Positions 45,058 to 57,679 of a stretch of 64,000 bases of DNA are shown one piece after another. The notes under the pieces were generated by a model, which was given only the letters and a program-made list of their open reading frames with translations, had not been told where the DNA came from and did no database searches. This DNA comes from Bryum argenteum (lineage: Eukaryota; Streptophyta; Bryopsida; Bryales; Bryaceae): the NCBI GenBank assembly GCA_037043015.1, contig CM073330.1:5295263-5359262 (forward strand), written 5' to 3'. The position numbers were made by a program, and so were the translations under genes. Every line of letters begins with the position of its first letter. Positions within the stretch are counted from its first letter, which is position 1.

Positions 45058-45362
45058 CACTAGCAGATTTTGGCAAAAAAGTGACGCCTGGAGTGAATTG
45101 TTCCTACTGAAAAAATAGTGCATGTTTTAATTGTGCTTCTAATGACATAAAAAAAAAATCCCTTTGTCACTTTTCCTTAAATTAAATTTTGCAAATCCAG
45201 TAGCCTTTAGTATAGGTTATTACACAAAAAAATATAAAGAGAAGTGACAAATATAATAATTTAATTTGATGTTTTTAAAAGCATAGATAAAGAGGCTCTC
45301 TTGCGTCGTCATCATATACAAATCACTTCAAAGGTCTCTTTTAGTGCAATTTTCTACTAGTG
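45058..45362. mobile_element. CACTA-type MITE (305 bp)
   Basis: Begins CACTAGCAGATTTTGGCA and ends with the inverse of CACTAGTAGAAAATTGCACT, followed inward by AAAAGWGAC on both sides. Related to 2156-2473. A clear 3-bp duplication is not visible, so it is probably older. Confidence 0.65.
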
Positions 45363-46229
45363 ATAAGTGAATCTTGGTCCATTTAGAGGTCAACCCTTAC
45401 GATTCTAAGGCCTCTATTCTATGTTTTATTTTCAAGATTGTTGTTTTTCAATGCAAGGTGAATTATTTCTATGATAAATTTCTTGTAAGATCTAGTATAT
45501 GACTTCTTTGAGTACATCAAATCTTTAATTCAAATCTTTAACTATTTGTGGGTAAGAATGTCCAAAATATTAATACAAGGCTACAAGGCTATCATCCTTG
45601 CTGTAGAAAGGAAATTAATAATTAGGAGGTAAAAGATTCCAGTGTTAAATTTTGCTTCAGTGAGGTTCTTCATATTCTTGGTTCTAGGTGGGTTGAGAAT
45701 ATACCTACATAACTTTTCTCGGACCCCATAGAACGTATAGATGAACCTAGAGATGAACCTAGAGATGAACGTAATTTCTCACATGGGACATGTTGTAATT
45801 TACACACAAAGACCAAATCTGGTAGTTAAGAAAAACATGAGAAGGTTTACTAGATTGAACATATGAATGGTGAAATCATACTTAAAACCTTTTCATACAC
45901 ATGTGCACAAATATATATTTTATCAACTACCAAATTTGGTAGTTTTGTGATTTTTTGAAGTTCCTACAATTTCAATATTTGTAGCAGGTTTTGGAGATGT
46001 ATAAGTGCTAGTATAGTGAAAATTCCAATATATCTTGATTGCACTTTTGAGATTTGAGAATGAATATCTCTAATGAAGGAGGAACAAGGACAATCTTGAT
46101 GAAATGATATAATAAACTATACCTACCATCCGTTCCAATTCTATGAAATTGAGTATGTAGGCTTGACCAAGATAAATTCAACCTATTTTGAACCCCATTT
46201 GTTTAAATATACTACAAATGCACAAGAAC
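45363..46229. other. gene-free spacer
   Basis: A 12-bp unit (GATGAACCTAGA) is repeated about three times at 45740-45772. Nothing else recognised. Confidence 0.35.
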
Positions 46230-46233
46230 TTAA

Positions 46234-46596
46234 CCCTTAAACGTCAGGCTATATGGATTTGGGCAGCCCAGTATTGGATCACAACATCTTTTGGACTCGG
46301 GCATCATGAATAGTGCACTTTTTGAACTTGGGCATCATGAATGATCCAATCAATGATGAGCTTGCAACCTCCTACTAGTATTGTACAACCCCAACCTACC
46401 TACCACAATCCTTTCAAAACACAAAATCACTTATACAAATTGTGATTTGAATTCTAAAATTTCACTTTTTGAATGCATGAGAAGAAGGTGACCAATTTGA
46501 GATCAAAATATAAGTGAAAAGTTGAGTACATTGAGAGCTACAGAGAAGATTCTGTTGGAAAAGGTCCCCTTGGGTCACCTTAGACGTTTAAGATTT
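46234..46596. mobile_element. probable short TTAA-family element, right end worn
   Basis: The left end TTAACCCTTAAACGTC (TTAA at 46230-46233) matches the family ends; a reverse partner TAGACGTTTAAG occurs at 46581-46592, but the outermost bases and the second TTAA are changed. The interior is unlike the 972-bp copies. Confidence 0.4.
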
Positions 46597-47031
46597 GAGT
46601 TCTTTATATACAAAATTCAAAATGATGAATTCAGAAACCCCTAATTCTCAACATTTTGTGAACTATACACGCACGGATATAGGTCCACCTTCCCAAGTCA
46701 ATGCCCAAGAATATCATACTGGGGCGTTGACGGATGCAGGTCCGCCGCATTCACTCAGCGCTCTCCTTGATCGATCGGCCGCATTCCCCGATCGTCGGAT
46801 TCCGAGCCTCAAACTTCGGGATCGACTCCATCGCCGCAATTTCACGTGCATTGCTCCAAAAAACACCCAAAATCCCGCTTTCTCGCAATCCATCCCTCCC
46901 AAAACCATCCCAACACTCTTCCTCGCCCAACACCAGATCCCCGTACATCACAAACCAGTACCAAGTACCAGATTCCGCTAAAAAAGATGGACATGATGCC
47001 AGTTTCGTTTTCTCGGCAACATCTGGTGCAC

Positions 47032-47038
47032 TATATAG
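47032..47038 (+). promoter_or_regulatory. TATA-like box before the small secreted-protein gene
   Basis: TATATAG within the palindrome CACTATATAGTG, 60 bases before the ATG at 47092. The position would leave a leader of about 25-30 bases. Confidence 0.4.
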
Positions 47039-47091
47039 TGACTTGATGAGGAGATTCGGAGTTTAAGAGCATGAGGTTTTGATGTTCTAGG

Positions 47092-47511
47092 ATGGATGTA
47101 GCGATGGGTCGGCGGTGTTTTGTCCTTGTTTTGTTATGTTTACTCTCTTCCAGCGCTCTAGGATGTAGTTCACGCAGGTGTCTTCTTCAAGACGAGGCGA
47201 CAAGTGCGACCGTGGCGAGCCCGTCGAGGAGTCCTCCGAACACGCGACCAGCTTTGATTACTCCGAGCAACAACACGCCGGGAATGGACTTGCCGCCGAA
47301 GCTGCGGACGCCGCCGCCTGCGATTGAGCCAGTAACAACCACGCCGTCGAAGCGATCGAACACTGCGGTCATTCTTGGCGTTGTGTTAGGAGTGATTGTA
47401 CTGTTGTTAGTTTCTCTTTCAGCCGCTCTGTATTTCAGACCGCAGTGGTTGCCGTGGCGGGGTAGCAGTGAACAATCGACTGGATACGAGCGTCATGTGC
47501 CTACTACTTAG
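47092..47511 (+). CDS. small secreted or type I membrane protein, proline/serine/threonine-rich
   Basis: A single-exon frame of 139 aa. Residues 1-25 form a signal peptide (RRCFVLVLLCLLSSSALG, then Cys). About 26-36 has three cysteines. Residues 40-86 are rich in Pro, Ser and Thr (SPSRSPPNTRP, KLRTPPPAIEP), like the glycosylated stalk of arabinogalactan-type proteins. Residues 90-113 are a transmembrane helix (AVILGVVLGVIVLLLVSLSA), followed by a short tail with RPQWLPWRG. I do not recognise the family; the layout suits a cell-wall or plasma-membrane protein. GC content and codon use are higher than in the surroundings, which supports a real gene. A later exon cannot be excluded. Confidence 0.6.
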   Translation: MDVAMGRRCFVLVLLCLLSSSALGCSSRRCLLQDEATSATVASPSRSPPNTRPALITPSNNTPGMDLPPKLRTPPPAIEPVTTTPSKRSNTAVILGVVLGVIVLLLVSLSAALYFRPQWLPWRGSSEQSTGYERHVPTT

Positions 47512-48503
47512 GGTTCAAGATCGATGGACGTGGTTTTTTGAATTTTGGCGCGCAGCTCAACGCCGAGATTCGAGGTACAATTTTGTTTCGAAAGTTGAAT
47601 CCTGGCTATCAACGATCCTTGAGCGATTAGACGAAAGCATATTCACGGGATTCAGAGACTCACTGGCAGGTAGATCTCGAAACATTCCAGATTGTTCCGG
47701 CAAACCTTAGGTAATCGAAAGACTGAATCGCTTCGGACCAAATCTGGCGTCCGATTCTTAGAGATCGATGCTGTCATGAATCGACTAGAGTTGAATTCAC
47801 ATGTACATTTTCGAAAGCGGAACAGTGAAATGTCATCTGCTCACACCTTCAATTGCTTTCAGAAGATTCTTTGGCGGACGATTAACAATTGCGGTCTTCC
47901 GCTGATGGTATCGTTGGTACTCTGCGTTGAGCAAGCCTTGGAGGAGCTCAATCTGGTCACAAGTTGTTTATGATACAGAGATCGAATATGTCATGTATGA
48001 TTGTTTCTAGTTATATGTCATTACAAACAATCATAATATGTGACCACAAACTATCATAATATGTCTGTAAGATGACTACTTGTAATCATATTTTCAGTCA
48101 TTTACTCTTAGTTGCTCTGAACAATGTAATTACTCTTGTAGTCACAAAACCATTAATCTCTTGTAGTGGCTGCATTTTGAGTATGTGTTCTGGTATTGTA
48201 TAACCGTATCTGAATGTCATAAGGTTTAGGTCTCTGATAATTTTGTGACATTTTGTTGCTAATATTGTACAACCATTAGTCAAATTGATGTGCTGTGTTT
48301 TCCAGTATGAGCGGTAGGATGTATTTAAAGTGTGACAAGAAGGGGTCCGATTGATGAGCAAGTAGAGTTCTTTGGGATGGATATGTCACTTTCATAAGAA
48401 AATTTGTGAGTACGTGAACATGACAAGGAATTTGCATGAGAAGGAATTTGCATAGTGACGCCTTAGTGCGTAGGAGCGATGGGGAGGTTTTGTTGTGAGC
48501 TTC
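47512..48503. other. 3' region of the small gene and spacer
   Basis: Bases 47512-47980 keep moderate GC content and may be 3' UTR. A piece with CATAATATGT is duplicated near 48031-48065. No further gene seen. Confidence 0.35.
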
Positions 48504-48507
48504 TTAA

Positions 48508-48937
48508 CCCTTAAGCGCCCACAGTGTCGTTTTTCGACATTCTGGATGTGAGGCTCTGTCTTTGGTGCACAACCCCGCTTTCATCCCATCGATTTTTCAT
48601 CTGCCGTTTTTTTTGCTCAACTCCTCGGTGGGTTTACTCTACTCCCTCCTTGGATAAATAGTAAAAACCTTGATCCTCAATTTGTGAGAGTGGGCGAAAG
48701 AGATTTTTCATGAAAGTTTTGGTGGTGTGATCTTCACCCCTTTTTTGCATGGATTTTGAAATCCATACCTCCAAATGGCATGCAACTTGGAGGTCATACT
48801 AATTGCCATGCTCCAAAGAAGATCCTACGGTTGGACTTTCCATTTTCATCTTTTATTTGTTTTTACGCAGTTTTGAAAAAATCAGCATTATTACCAATTG
48901 TTAGGAGCTTTACCCCCCCCCCTTGGGCGTTTAGGGG
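48508..48937. mobile_element. short TTAA-flanked element (430 bp)
   Basis: Ends CCCTTAAGCGCCCAC and inverse CCCCTAAACGCCCAAG, with TTAA on both sides (48504-48507, 48938-48941). The subterminal hairpin TGTCGTTTTTCGACA (48525-48539) is perfect here. The rest of the interior is unrelated to the 972-bp copies, apart from the end and hairpin. A run of ten or more C at 48913-48922. Confidence 0.75.
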
Positions 48938-48941
48938 TTAA

Positions 48942-50148
48942 ACTTGATGTAAGATCCTTGATGTTAAATTTCTTGAATTACAAAAATTTATCTTTGTTCA
49001 TTTTAGGCTCATGATTCCTTAATTTTGGTATTCTTTGGAAGATCCAACACCAGGATCAAAGTTGGTTGATTTTTACTCCTGCAAGATCCTCAAAATGCCG
49101 TTTCCGCTTTCTTGAATCTTTAAGAGTTAAATTCAAGAGCTTTGGATTGACGAATCTTAATTTAACACCTGAAGTGTTTTAACAAGATGTATTCATGTTC
49201 TGAATTTTCTTGTAATTTAGGAGTTATTCACTCTCAAAGTTTGATATACAATCACAACGGGCTGAAATCCTCCGAAAGTCGCGATATGTCCTCATAACCC
49301 CAATTCCGTTAAAATGGCACTATACCATGTGCCATTTTGTCACACTAGACCTTACATTTGTGCTCATATAAAATGGTATATTTGCTTTCATTATTGTCAA
49401 AAGTATATAGGTCTTTGTATTTGAATTTTAGAATCCCCCCATGTGAAAAACAAATTTTTTGTTAAATTTTATATGTTCCATGAGGGTAAAATTTACATAG
49501 ACATGTCCCTAACTTGCCTAGGATCAAGTATTTGAAGAGTATTTGAGTCTTAAGCAATGCTTATCTTTTGGAAGAATTGGCCCCTAGAACATATAATTGG
49601 CCCCTAAAACATTATTTCCTTTTGTCAATAAGAGTTAAATATCTTCAAACCTTATCATCTTTCAAATGGTAAAGAATCTCACTCTAAGATTTTATTATAT
49701 GTAAGCATTTCATTTAGATATAAGATACTACAATCACCACTTAAGTTTTCATGGTTTGTCAGAGTACCAAGTAGGGTGACCCTCTAGTATTACAATTTGC
49801 TCATTAAAATAAAAATTATAAAATTGGATGACTGGAAGCTCATGGTTGCCCCTATACCCAAATATAGAGACTATTTATCATGAACCATTGTAATAACTTC
49901 TAGTACACAAGGTGCATCTGGAAAGAACAATTAGTATGTACCAAAGTGGTCTAAAAAGGGTCTTTTCGGTTTTCACGACACAAACACAAATAAGAAAATT
50001 ATCCCCAATAAAATGTACAAGTTCTCCGCACAACCAAACGGAATCCCTTCAAGAATGGACAAATAGCACCTACGCTATAATTTTGGCATATGAAGAAAAT
50101 TATATAAAAAATAATTTTGGGCATTCTACGCCTTCTATAGAGTTTTTA

Positions 50149-50192
<44 letters not shown>

Positions 50193-50991
50193 TGATTATT
50201 GACTAGAATACCCCAAATACTTCAGAGGTGCTTTTACATTTGTTGATAGCTAGTGGTTACTGGTAACTTTGAGGTATAGAGTAAATTACCTTGTAGGCTT
50301 GATGAAGGTTGTCATTTCTATTCCCCCAAAATTAAAAAGTTGTTCTAAATCTTATAATAGAATGTGATAATAGAATACGTGACAATAGAGATTGGATTAC
50401 GCATTACAACCATAAAAAATAAGCTAAATAATATAGTTGTTGTTTGAATGAGGGGCACAAAGAATCCTTATTTTGCATGTTTACAAAGTTTCAAACATTG
50501 GATTGATGTGCAACGCGTGCCTCAAGCCGTATTATGCGCCTTAAACAATAGCACTAAGGAGCTCCATATGAGAAATTTTGAAACCTTATTTTGCTATATA
50601 GATTGATGATACACAAATATAATCGTGATCACAATTGTGAATGTGGTCACCCACCGTAGTAAGAGGGATGATAATATGGAAGTTGAAGGTGATAAATACA
50701 AATATCGTGAGGGTTGTTTTAAGGGTGGGTTAACACTGCAGTAGAGAAGGTCACCCGTCGGTCAAAAATTTCATTTTCAACCAATCACATTTCAAGAGCC
50801 TCAATTTCAACCAATTGTGTATAAGATTTCTCCTTAATTTCTTGACTGGTGGACTTTTCCATCATAATGTGAACCGGCTCTAATGTTCCTAAAAATGACA
50901 TAATAGAGGTCAAAGGGATTAACATCATAGACTTTGGAGGGGTGATATTACAAAGATCCAAGGTGTGCAGTGGGAAAAGGGTACATTCTAG
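48942..50991. other. gene-free spacer with repeat pieces
   Basis: Bases 49020-49130 are a member of the dispersed repeat of 18640. Bases 49295-49350 are a left end of the MITE family of 15394. A (TA)n microsatellite lies at about 50153-50189. No gene recognised. Confidence 0.4.
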
Positions 50992-51061
50992 TACTCCCTC
51001 CGTCTCATTTATATTGTCCAGTAGGTTCTCTCAAATCTACCTCCCCAAAAAGGAGAGAGTA
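50992..51061. mobile_element. half copy of the Stowaway-like MITE
   Basis: TACTCCCTCCGTCTCATTTA, then TTGTCCAGTAGGTTCTC and TCAAATCTACCTC match the arm of the element at 17680-17788; the other arm is lost or replaced by a short GAGAGTA end. Confidence 0.6.
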
Positions 51062-51369
51062 TAAAGTACTTGAATCCCCAAAAAGGTTCTTACCTTAAGA
51101 AGTGGTCATGAATATTCCTCGTCTAAAAGGAGAAAGCGACTGACAGTTGGCATCTACGACAGAGATGCTGAAGCCAAGTCAAAAGGAAAAGGATGAAAAT
51201 CATCCAACACGACGACAATCATCCAGGATTCCGGAACGCGTGCCCTGATGCCGGGCTACGAGAAAATCCTTGACGACGCTGCACTGATCGTCGCGCACAC
51301 AAGTCGATGCTCCTTTGCTGCAGTCTGACGGACTCCTCTCTCCATCGCTCCCACCGGTAAGTGGACTCA

Positions 51370-52170
51370 CACCCCTTTCCTCGTTGTAATAAGTCAATTA
51401 TTGAAAAACGGAGCACAAATTCGTTCCTTGTCGTAGGTTTCACCGAATCTTGGAAGTCCGATAATCCTCGTTGGTGTCGGATACTTCTAAAGTAAGCTCT
51501 TGCCCGTCGCCTACTCAGCAAGTCCTGTTTCCATAAACGGAGCACGGAATTGGTCTTAAGGATTTGTTTTCAGCGATTCTTGTAAGCCCGATTAGCTGCT
51601 TGTCGTCGCCTATTGATTTGGTGTCGTAATCAATTAGCTGCTTTTTCGTCGCCTTTTGATTTGGTGTCGTAATCGATTAGCTGCTTTTTCGTCGCCTTCT
51701 GATTTGATCTGAAGTAAGCTCTTGCCCTTCGCCCGCTCGCAGCAAGTCCTGTTTCCAAGAACGGAGCACAAATTCGATTTGCGCTAGTCCTAGCTTAAAA
51801 TTGATGTCGTTTATTTTGTGAGGAATCTCACGCCCCTCCCCTGCTCGAAGCAAGTCTTGTTTTCAGGAACGGAGCACAAAGTTGTTTTTAGTATTTATTT
51901 TTAGTAATCTACGTGAATTTGATATTCTGGTAGTCCTCGCCTTTAAAATTGATGTGGTGTATTTCTTAAATAAGCTCACGCTCTTTGCCTGCTCGAAACA
52001 TAACCAACGGAGCAGAATGAAATCGATTCTTAGCATTCGCCTTGCAGCGATTTCCGTAAGTTCGATATGCTGCTAGTCCTTTCCTTTTAGATTGGTGTCG
52101 TGTATTCGATTTGTAAGCTCACGCCCCTCGCCTACTCGAATTTCATAAATGGAGCAGAGAATCGGTTTTT
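51370..52170 (+). repeat. five or six diverged tandem units upstream of the stress-protein gene
   Basis: Units of about 110-220 bp share GTAAGCTC(T/A)(T/C)GCCC, CGCCTRCTCG, AGCAAGTCCTGTTTC, AACGGAGCACAAATT and GGTGTCGTRTT. Within one unit (51590-51712) a ~42-bp piece with GATTAGCTGCTTTTTCGTCG is itself repeated three times. The array lies 0.7-1.5 kb before the USP start codon and may be leader, leader intron or promoter. Confidence 0.7.
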
Positions 52171-52914
52171 CTCTGTGTCAGTGACGTATTTACTGCGAGT
52201 CCTCCCCTTTAAAATCTTTGTCGTTTTCTCTCAAGATTTTCTAAGGAAGACTCTTTCGGAGGTGAATGCGAGAATTGTCAATCTATGTCTTCTTGCGAGC
52301 TTTCTAATATTGTTGCCATTGATTTATGCGCCCGTGGATTTCTGTGGCAACATAGAGAATCTGTATTTGCGTTTTAGCTGGTTGTGGAGATTTGAAGTTG
52401 TTTCGAATGATAAGTTTGTGTATTTCTTAGCTTTTCGATAAGGTTTTATGTTGTTGATTAAGTTTTGGTGAAAGATTCTCTTATTTAGCTCTTAAGGTGT
52501 TTGCTGAAAGACTTGCCGAGTGATGCAAGAATTTTTATCCAGTTGCACTGAACGATGCCTACCTTTGAGCTTTCTTGTTCGCTGTCCTTATTAAGTTTGT
52601 GAATTTCTGCGCCGTGAAAATCATGTTCGGATTTCTTGATCACAGTGCCGAGAATTTTTTTCTTTGATGTCGCAATTTGAATGTTAAGTTCAAAGATTTC
52701 AAGATTCCTTTGCCAAGTTCGATGAGAGATCAGTTTATAATGAGCGGCACTTCCCTTTTATGTTCTCAAGTCAATGAATGGCACGGAATGTTGGTATATC
52801 ACTGCTGGTGTGAAGCTGAAAATCACTCAAGAGGATATAGGGTGTAAGGCGGTTTAAGGACGTCATTTCGTGCTGTAGTGCAGGTTGAGCTTGTAGCAGA
52901 AAGGATTTGTGAAG

Positions 52915-54311
52915 ATGAACGGGGAGAGGTACATCGGGGTGGCGCTGGATTACTCACCTAGCAGCAAGTATGCTTTGAAGTGGACCATCGATAACATTCT
53001 GCGTCCAAACGATCACCTCATCGTTGTGGTGGTGAACAAGGATTTTCATCTCGAGGGAGGAACGGCAGTTCTGTGGGAGAAGACTGGCAGTCGTAAGTTC
53101 TTGCCCCTTTGCTTTCTTGCAATCTCAGCTTGTTTTCGTTGTGATATCCTACTGAGTAGGATCACCAGACATGAACATTGTTTTGCTAAGAATGGACCTT
53201 GTTTTGGCTACTTGTTGTTTGAGTCTGGATTTAGTTAAATGTGGCATTCCTCCATTGTATCTCATTCGGATAGGGCTAGCGCTTAAACTCATCGTGTGAA
53301 ATTTGCCTTTAAAGTCTCATAATTGGTTTGGCACTTCAATTGGAGAATGATACAAACTACTTCTGTCGTTTGCAGCTTTCATTCCATTAGCCGCCGCAGA
53401 GACTGCACACAATCAGCAGTCTTACCAACTCAAGGCTGATGAGGAGGTGACGACGATTCTACATGAAGCTGCCGCAAAGAAGGTTCACCTTCTTACCTAC
53501 TTGTGTGGATCGTTTATGATTATAAACTCTAAGTGCTTCATTGTTCTGAAATGATCCGTTTGAGAAATTTATCAGATAACACCATCATCAGCGAGTAATT
53601 ATGACCTATTTCTCTTTCAGAATGTAGAAATATGTCCTGGATGCTACAAAATTGCTACGCAATACATAATCATTTCTGATGTGTAAATGAAGAGTGTTGA
53701 TTTCAACGCAAATGCAAAATAAGTCACAATGAAGGAATCAGGAGCTTCCTCCATGAAAATTGCATGCACGATCTGTTTGTAAAATTAGAATTATGGAATT
53801 GAGTGGTTTGGAAGGCGATTCGTAACAAAGAAATGTAAGGGGTTCAGTCAAGAGGTGGCGACTTTGATAACAGGCGATAACAGATTGTTATCGATTGTAT
53901 GCAGATTACTGTGGTGTACAAGATTTACTGGGGAGATGCGAAGGAGAAGATTTGCAATGCTGTGATAGATTCTCCACTTGATTCTCTTGTCATGGGCTGC
54001 CGGGGTCTGAGCACGCTCAAGAGGTACCTTTAATGATCCTTAGCTCTATCTTTGCAATTCCTCCTTACATTCTCATGCATCTACTTCCGTTCTCATGCAA
54101 CTAGTTGTTCAAAATGCTTGCAACTAACATTAGTATGAAGCCAAGAAGAGATTATTTTTTGGTAAGATGGTTTATCTTTAGGTGTTTCTATGTGTACCTA
54201 ATCTATGTGTGCCTTCTTCATGGCAGGACCATCATGGGGAGTGTAAGCAACTATGTTGCGAACAACGTACCTTGCCCTGTCACTATTGTGAAGTTGCCAC
54301 CTAATGTCTAA
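52915..54311 (+). CDS. universal stress protein (UspA family), ATP-binding type
   Basis: Four exons, 52915-53092, 53376-53482, 53905-54023 and 54227-54311, join with consistent phases and give 162 aa, the usual size of single-domain plant USPs. It starts with RYIGVALDYSPSSKYALKW (strand 1 and the Asp of the nucleotide pocket) and ends with GCRGLSTLKRTIMGSVSNY followed by NNVPCPVTIVK. The ATP motif G-2x-G-9x-G-S/T is complete (GCRG, nine residues, GS). The fold is a Rossmann-like dimer that binds ATP or AMP in stress responses, probably cytosolic since no targeting signal is seen. I start at ATG 52915, two codons after the first open position. An acceptor-like GTAGTGCAG just upstream (about 52882) suggests a leader intron. 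Confidence 0.92.
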
Positions 54312-54856
54312 GTGGACGATAACTTATGCTAGCTTTGACCTTGTATTGTGTGTTGCTTGTCCCAACTAGTGAAACCTCACAATTGGAAAATAATTGCTAT
54401 TGATCATTTCCTTGTTCAAAGTCACTATTTAGACTTTGGTTCATAAGTTATATGTAAAATTATGATCATGTGTTTGTTGACAAACCTACAAATGCGTTAA
54501 GAACACTTGCTTCTTAAATGTTGGACATGGAACTTTGTTGAGCACAAGGAAGCTTACTAGGGGATGATCATTTGATTTATTGTTTTTAGTCATATTATAT
54601 CAACTTCCATGTTATCAATTTGAACATGTCAATTCTTGACGATTATCATATCAATACCGCAAGGTTACTTAACTTTGCGAATATCTCAAAATTCAATTAT
54701 TTATATGTACCTTGATACACATGCTCTATGATGTATTTATTTTCTACTTATTATTAGTACTCAAGTACAAAATACTCAAAGTAGAAATGTGCGCCACATG
54801 TATGTCATTGTAAGTAAAAAGTAAAGAAATGTGCACAACATTTTGAGTATTTTTAC
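54312..54856. other. 3' region of the stress-protein gene and spacer
   Basis: 3' UTR presumably to about 54500; then AT-rich sequence with nothing recognised. Confidence 0.35.
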
Positions 54857-54860
54857 TTAA

Positions 54861-55085
54861 CCCTTAAAAGTCCCTTGGGGATAGTATGTACGCAGTCGTA
54901 TAATTAGGATTTGCTACCAACAAGAAACTCTAAACTGGAATCGTAATAGCTCACTAGAACCGCATTAATTCAAATGTCAACTTCTTCTTTGAACTTAAAC
55001 CCATTAAAGGTGTGCATTCACTCCAAATACAACCAAAATACACCGTATTCTACTGGTCGCCACGGCACTCTCAGACCTTTAAGGG
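54861..55085. mobile_element. short TTAA-flanked element (225 bp)
   Basis: Ends CCCTTAAAAGTC and inverse CCCTTAAAGGTC, with TTAA at 54857-54860 and 55086-55089. Interior unrelated to the 972-bp copies. Non-coding. Confidence 0.7.
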
Positions 55086-55654
55086 TTAAAAGAAAATGCA
55101 CCACATGTGTGTCATTCATGATTGACCTAGAGTGGCGTGGACTGTCAAAATCCAATGCAGAAGATAATAATTCACCACTAACTTGTTTAGGACAAACCAC
55201 AAAGTAGGATACAAGAAGAAGAGAAACTCCAACCTATTTAGAGGTAGTTGTGAATAGAGTCTTCGTTCGACCTATCCTTAAATATATTCTTGGAGATCAT
55301 CACACCAATAGGAGTAGGGTACACACTTGATCCCACATTCTCACAACAATTCTTCGGTTCGCGATGGGAGTCTTATATTTTTCCCCGCAATGGGTTATGC
55401 TTCAATTCTATTAAGTCTTCATTTTAATTTGAGATACTTCTATTATTTCTCATACAAAAGTGCTCTGTACGTTTTTGCACGATGTAAAAACTGACAAGAA
55501 TCTAGAAGGAACTGACAGAATTTTACCATCATGCAAAAGAATTGTCTTTTTGCATGAAGTGGAAAAGTAGAAAGAACCTGGTACATAAAACACCTCTTCC
55601 TATATTCAGAATAAAGCCTGCAAGAGAATACACCAACAACAAGTATCAAAACAT

Positions 55655-55736
55655 ACTTTGAATGTGCTCTCCTTTCAATGCATGGACCCATATATACCTT
55701 GAATGTGCTCTCCTTTCAATACATGGACCCATATGA
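55655..55736. repeat. 41-bp tandem duplication
   Basis: Two units with TTGAATGTGCTCTCCTTTCA and CATGGACCCATAT, differing at about three positions. Confidence 0.85.
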
Positions 55737-56884
55737 GCAATCACAACAACATTCTCTTCAAAAGGCCCAACGTTCATTCTCTCTCTAAAAGTGACAGCAG
55801 CTCATTTGTCCTTGGTGCTCCATATCATTCGCAGTGGTTTGGTCCTGAAACTGAAACTGAAAAATCAATCTTTTAATCAAGTCTGAAACAACCTCCAACT
55901 GAAACTGAAAATCAACATTTTAATCAAGTCTCTGGTACAAGTAATCAGGGTTACTTAATTAGAGTACATGATGAACACCAACAACAACATTGTCCCTCCT
56001 GAAGCTTGTTAGGTTGGAGGTCGTTTTCAGACTAGACTCTAAGTCAGGGACTCCAGGTAATAGTCAAGCATTCTAAGGGCAATGGTAAGCTTGGGGTATC
56101 ACTTTTTGGACACACTAATTGGGTTATTTTTATTGAAAGCCTCCAAAGTTTGTCTAATTTAGTCATTTTAATCAAGTAAAAAGACCCTAAAATAGAAAAT
56201 AAAATATCATGCACCTCACTGAAATCAAAGTATATATGCCTATAGATTTTTTTTTAGATTTTTTATTTTTTTTGGATCCATTCATAGATGAGGGAAAAAG
56301 TGTTGAATTTGGGGATTTGCAGGCATTATAGTGCACAATGAATTAATTTTTTTATTATCAGATAAATTATTTTGTATTCTATACAAGAAGATGTAGGTCA
56401 TATTCAAAAATTATATTAAAATAAAAATGGTTGATATTCCATTTGCTTGATTCTATGGATTTTAGGTTATTGGGACATGACTTACTTTTTCAACTAAAAA
56501 ATCAAATAAAATTACTTCAAAATAATTTTTTTAATTTTTAATTTTTTTTCCTGATACATTATAAGTATAGACAACTAAAACCACATCTAATGAAGTCTTA
56601 TTGTATTACAATTTAAAAATGGATATGTTTGTCACACCAGCATAGAGTGCAATTGTTCATGGGACAACCTTTTTGGGTACCCCAACCAGACCATCACCCC
56701 TAAATGGACCTTATAAGTACTCAGTAAATCAATGTTGACCAACCTATCAATACATCCATGAGAGCACACAATTTTATCAGATATGGCAGTTCGAATGGAA
56801 GCAGAGTTGGTAGATTCATGAGTAGGAACTCGTCAGTGATTTGCAAGCGTCATATTGCATCACTTCGCTCCCACTCATGGCTCA

Positions 56885-57270
56885 AGTACTTTGCTTCCTG
56901 ACTAATTGTTGAGGAAATACCGCCAATTTGGCAAAATTGAAGTTTCTCAGCGCATACCTCTAAAAAGGCACATGGAATACAGTGCCAATCGATGGAATTC
57001 GAGGTTTAAGTTGAGCATTTAGTGAAAAATACGTGAAGCCAAGAGATCCCAATGTAAAAACTAAATGAATGACTTTGCTAGCACTCATAGGCTCAAGTAC
57101 TCCTAACTAGTTGTTGGAATTGCTCATGGAATACCGCCAATTTGACAAAATTGAAGTTTCTCGGTGTGCACCACTGAAATGGCACATGCCAATCGATGGA
57201 ATTTGAGGTTTAAGGTGAGCATACGTGAAGCCAAGACATACAAATGTAAAAACTAAATGATGATTGTCTA
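56885..57270. repeat. two diverged ~190-bp tandem units
   Basis: Both contain ATACCGCCAATTTGRCAAAA, TTGAAGTTTCTC, GCCAATCGATGGAATT, GAGGTTTAAG and ACGTGAAGCCAAGA, then AATGTAAAAACTAAATGA. The second unit lacks about 20 bases. Confidence 0.8.
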
Positions 57271-57397
57271 GCATGGGTCAAAAGTGCTATTCAACTCTGA
57301 AACATCATTAAAAAATAAACCACATCATTTTTACTGCTGTTGACTCGAGCTCTCTCTCAATTTATTGGAGTGAGATCCTGGCTTATAATCACCCTGA

Positions 57398-57679
57398 TCA
57401 CAAGGATTGAATGAGGCTCATGCTCAAGGACAGTACCTGAAGAGGAGTGGCAGTGGAAATTGAAGTGCATGTGGTGTTGTGATGTAAGCCACGCATTCGA
57501 GAATTGAATGCTTCTAAGCGGTCGCAGTAAGAAGTCCGTGATGGAGGCGAATGGTTGATTGATGCTAGCCCTTCCATATGGTGGCTACTGGCTCCTCCTC
57601 CTCCTTCCCTGCCAGAACACTCATTGAAAAAAATAAGAGTTTCACACATCATTGTACCCTCAGAATCTATAGAATCCAT
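57398..57679 (-). CDS. hypothetical 93-residue ORF, weak
   Basis: ATG-initiated single frame, Ser/Thr-rich and Met-rich with a GREGGGGASS run and GLASINHSPPSRTSYCDRLE. No domain, no conserved family and no promoter recognised. Composition is somewhat protein-like, so I list it with low weight. Confidence 0.18.
   Translation of the reverse strand: MDSIDSEGTMMCETLIFFNECSGREGGGGASSHHMEGLASINHSPPSRTSYCDRLEAFNSRMRGLHHNTTCTSISTATPLQVLSLSMSLIQSL

Larger units (their letters stand above)
55090..57397. other. gene-free spacer
   Basis: Mostly AT-rich, with a very AT-rich core at 56100-56600. A tandem pair with CAACTGAAACTGAAAATCAA lies at about 55852-55935. Two further tandem repeats are listed separately. 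No gene recognised. Confidence 0.4.
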
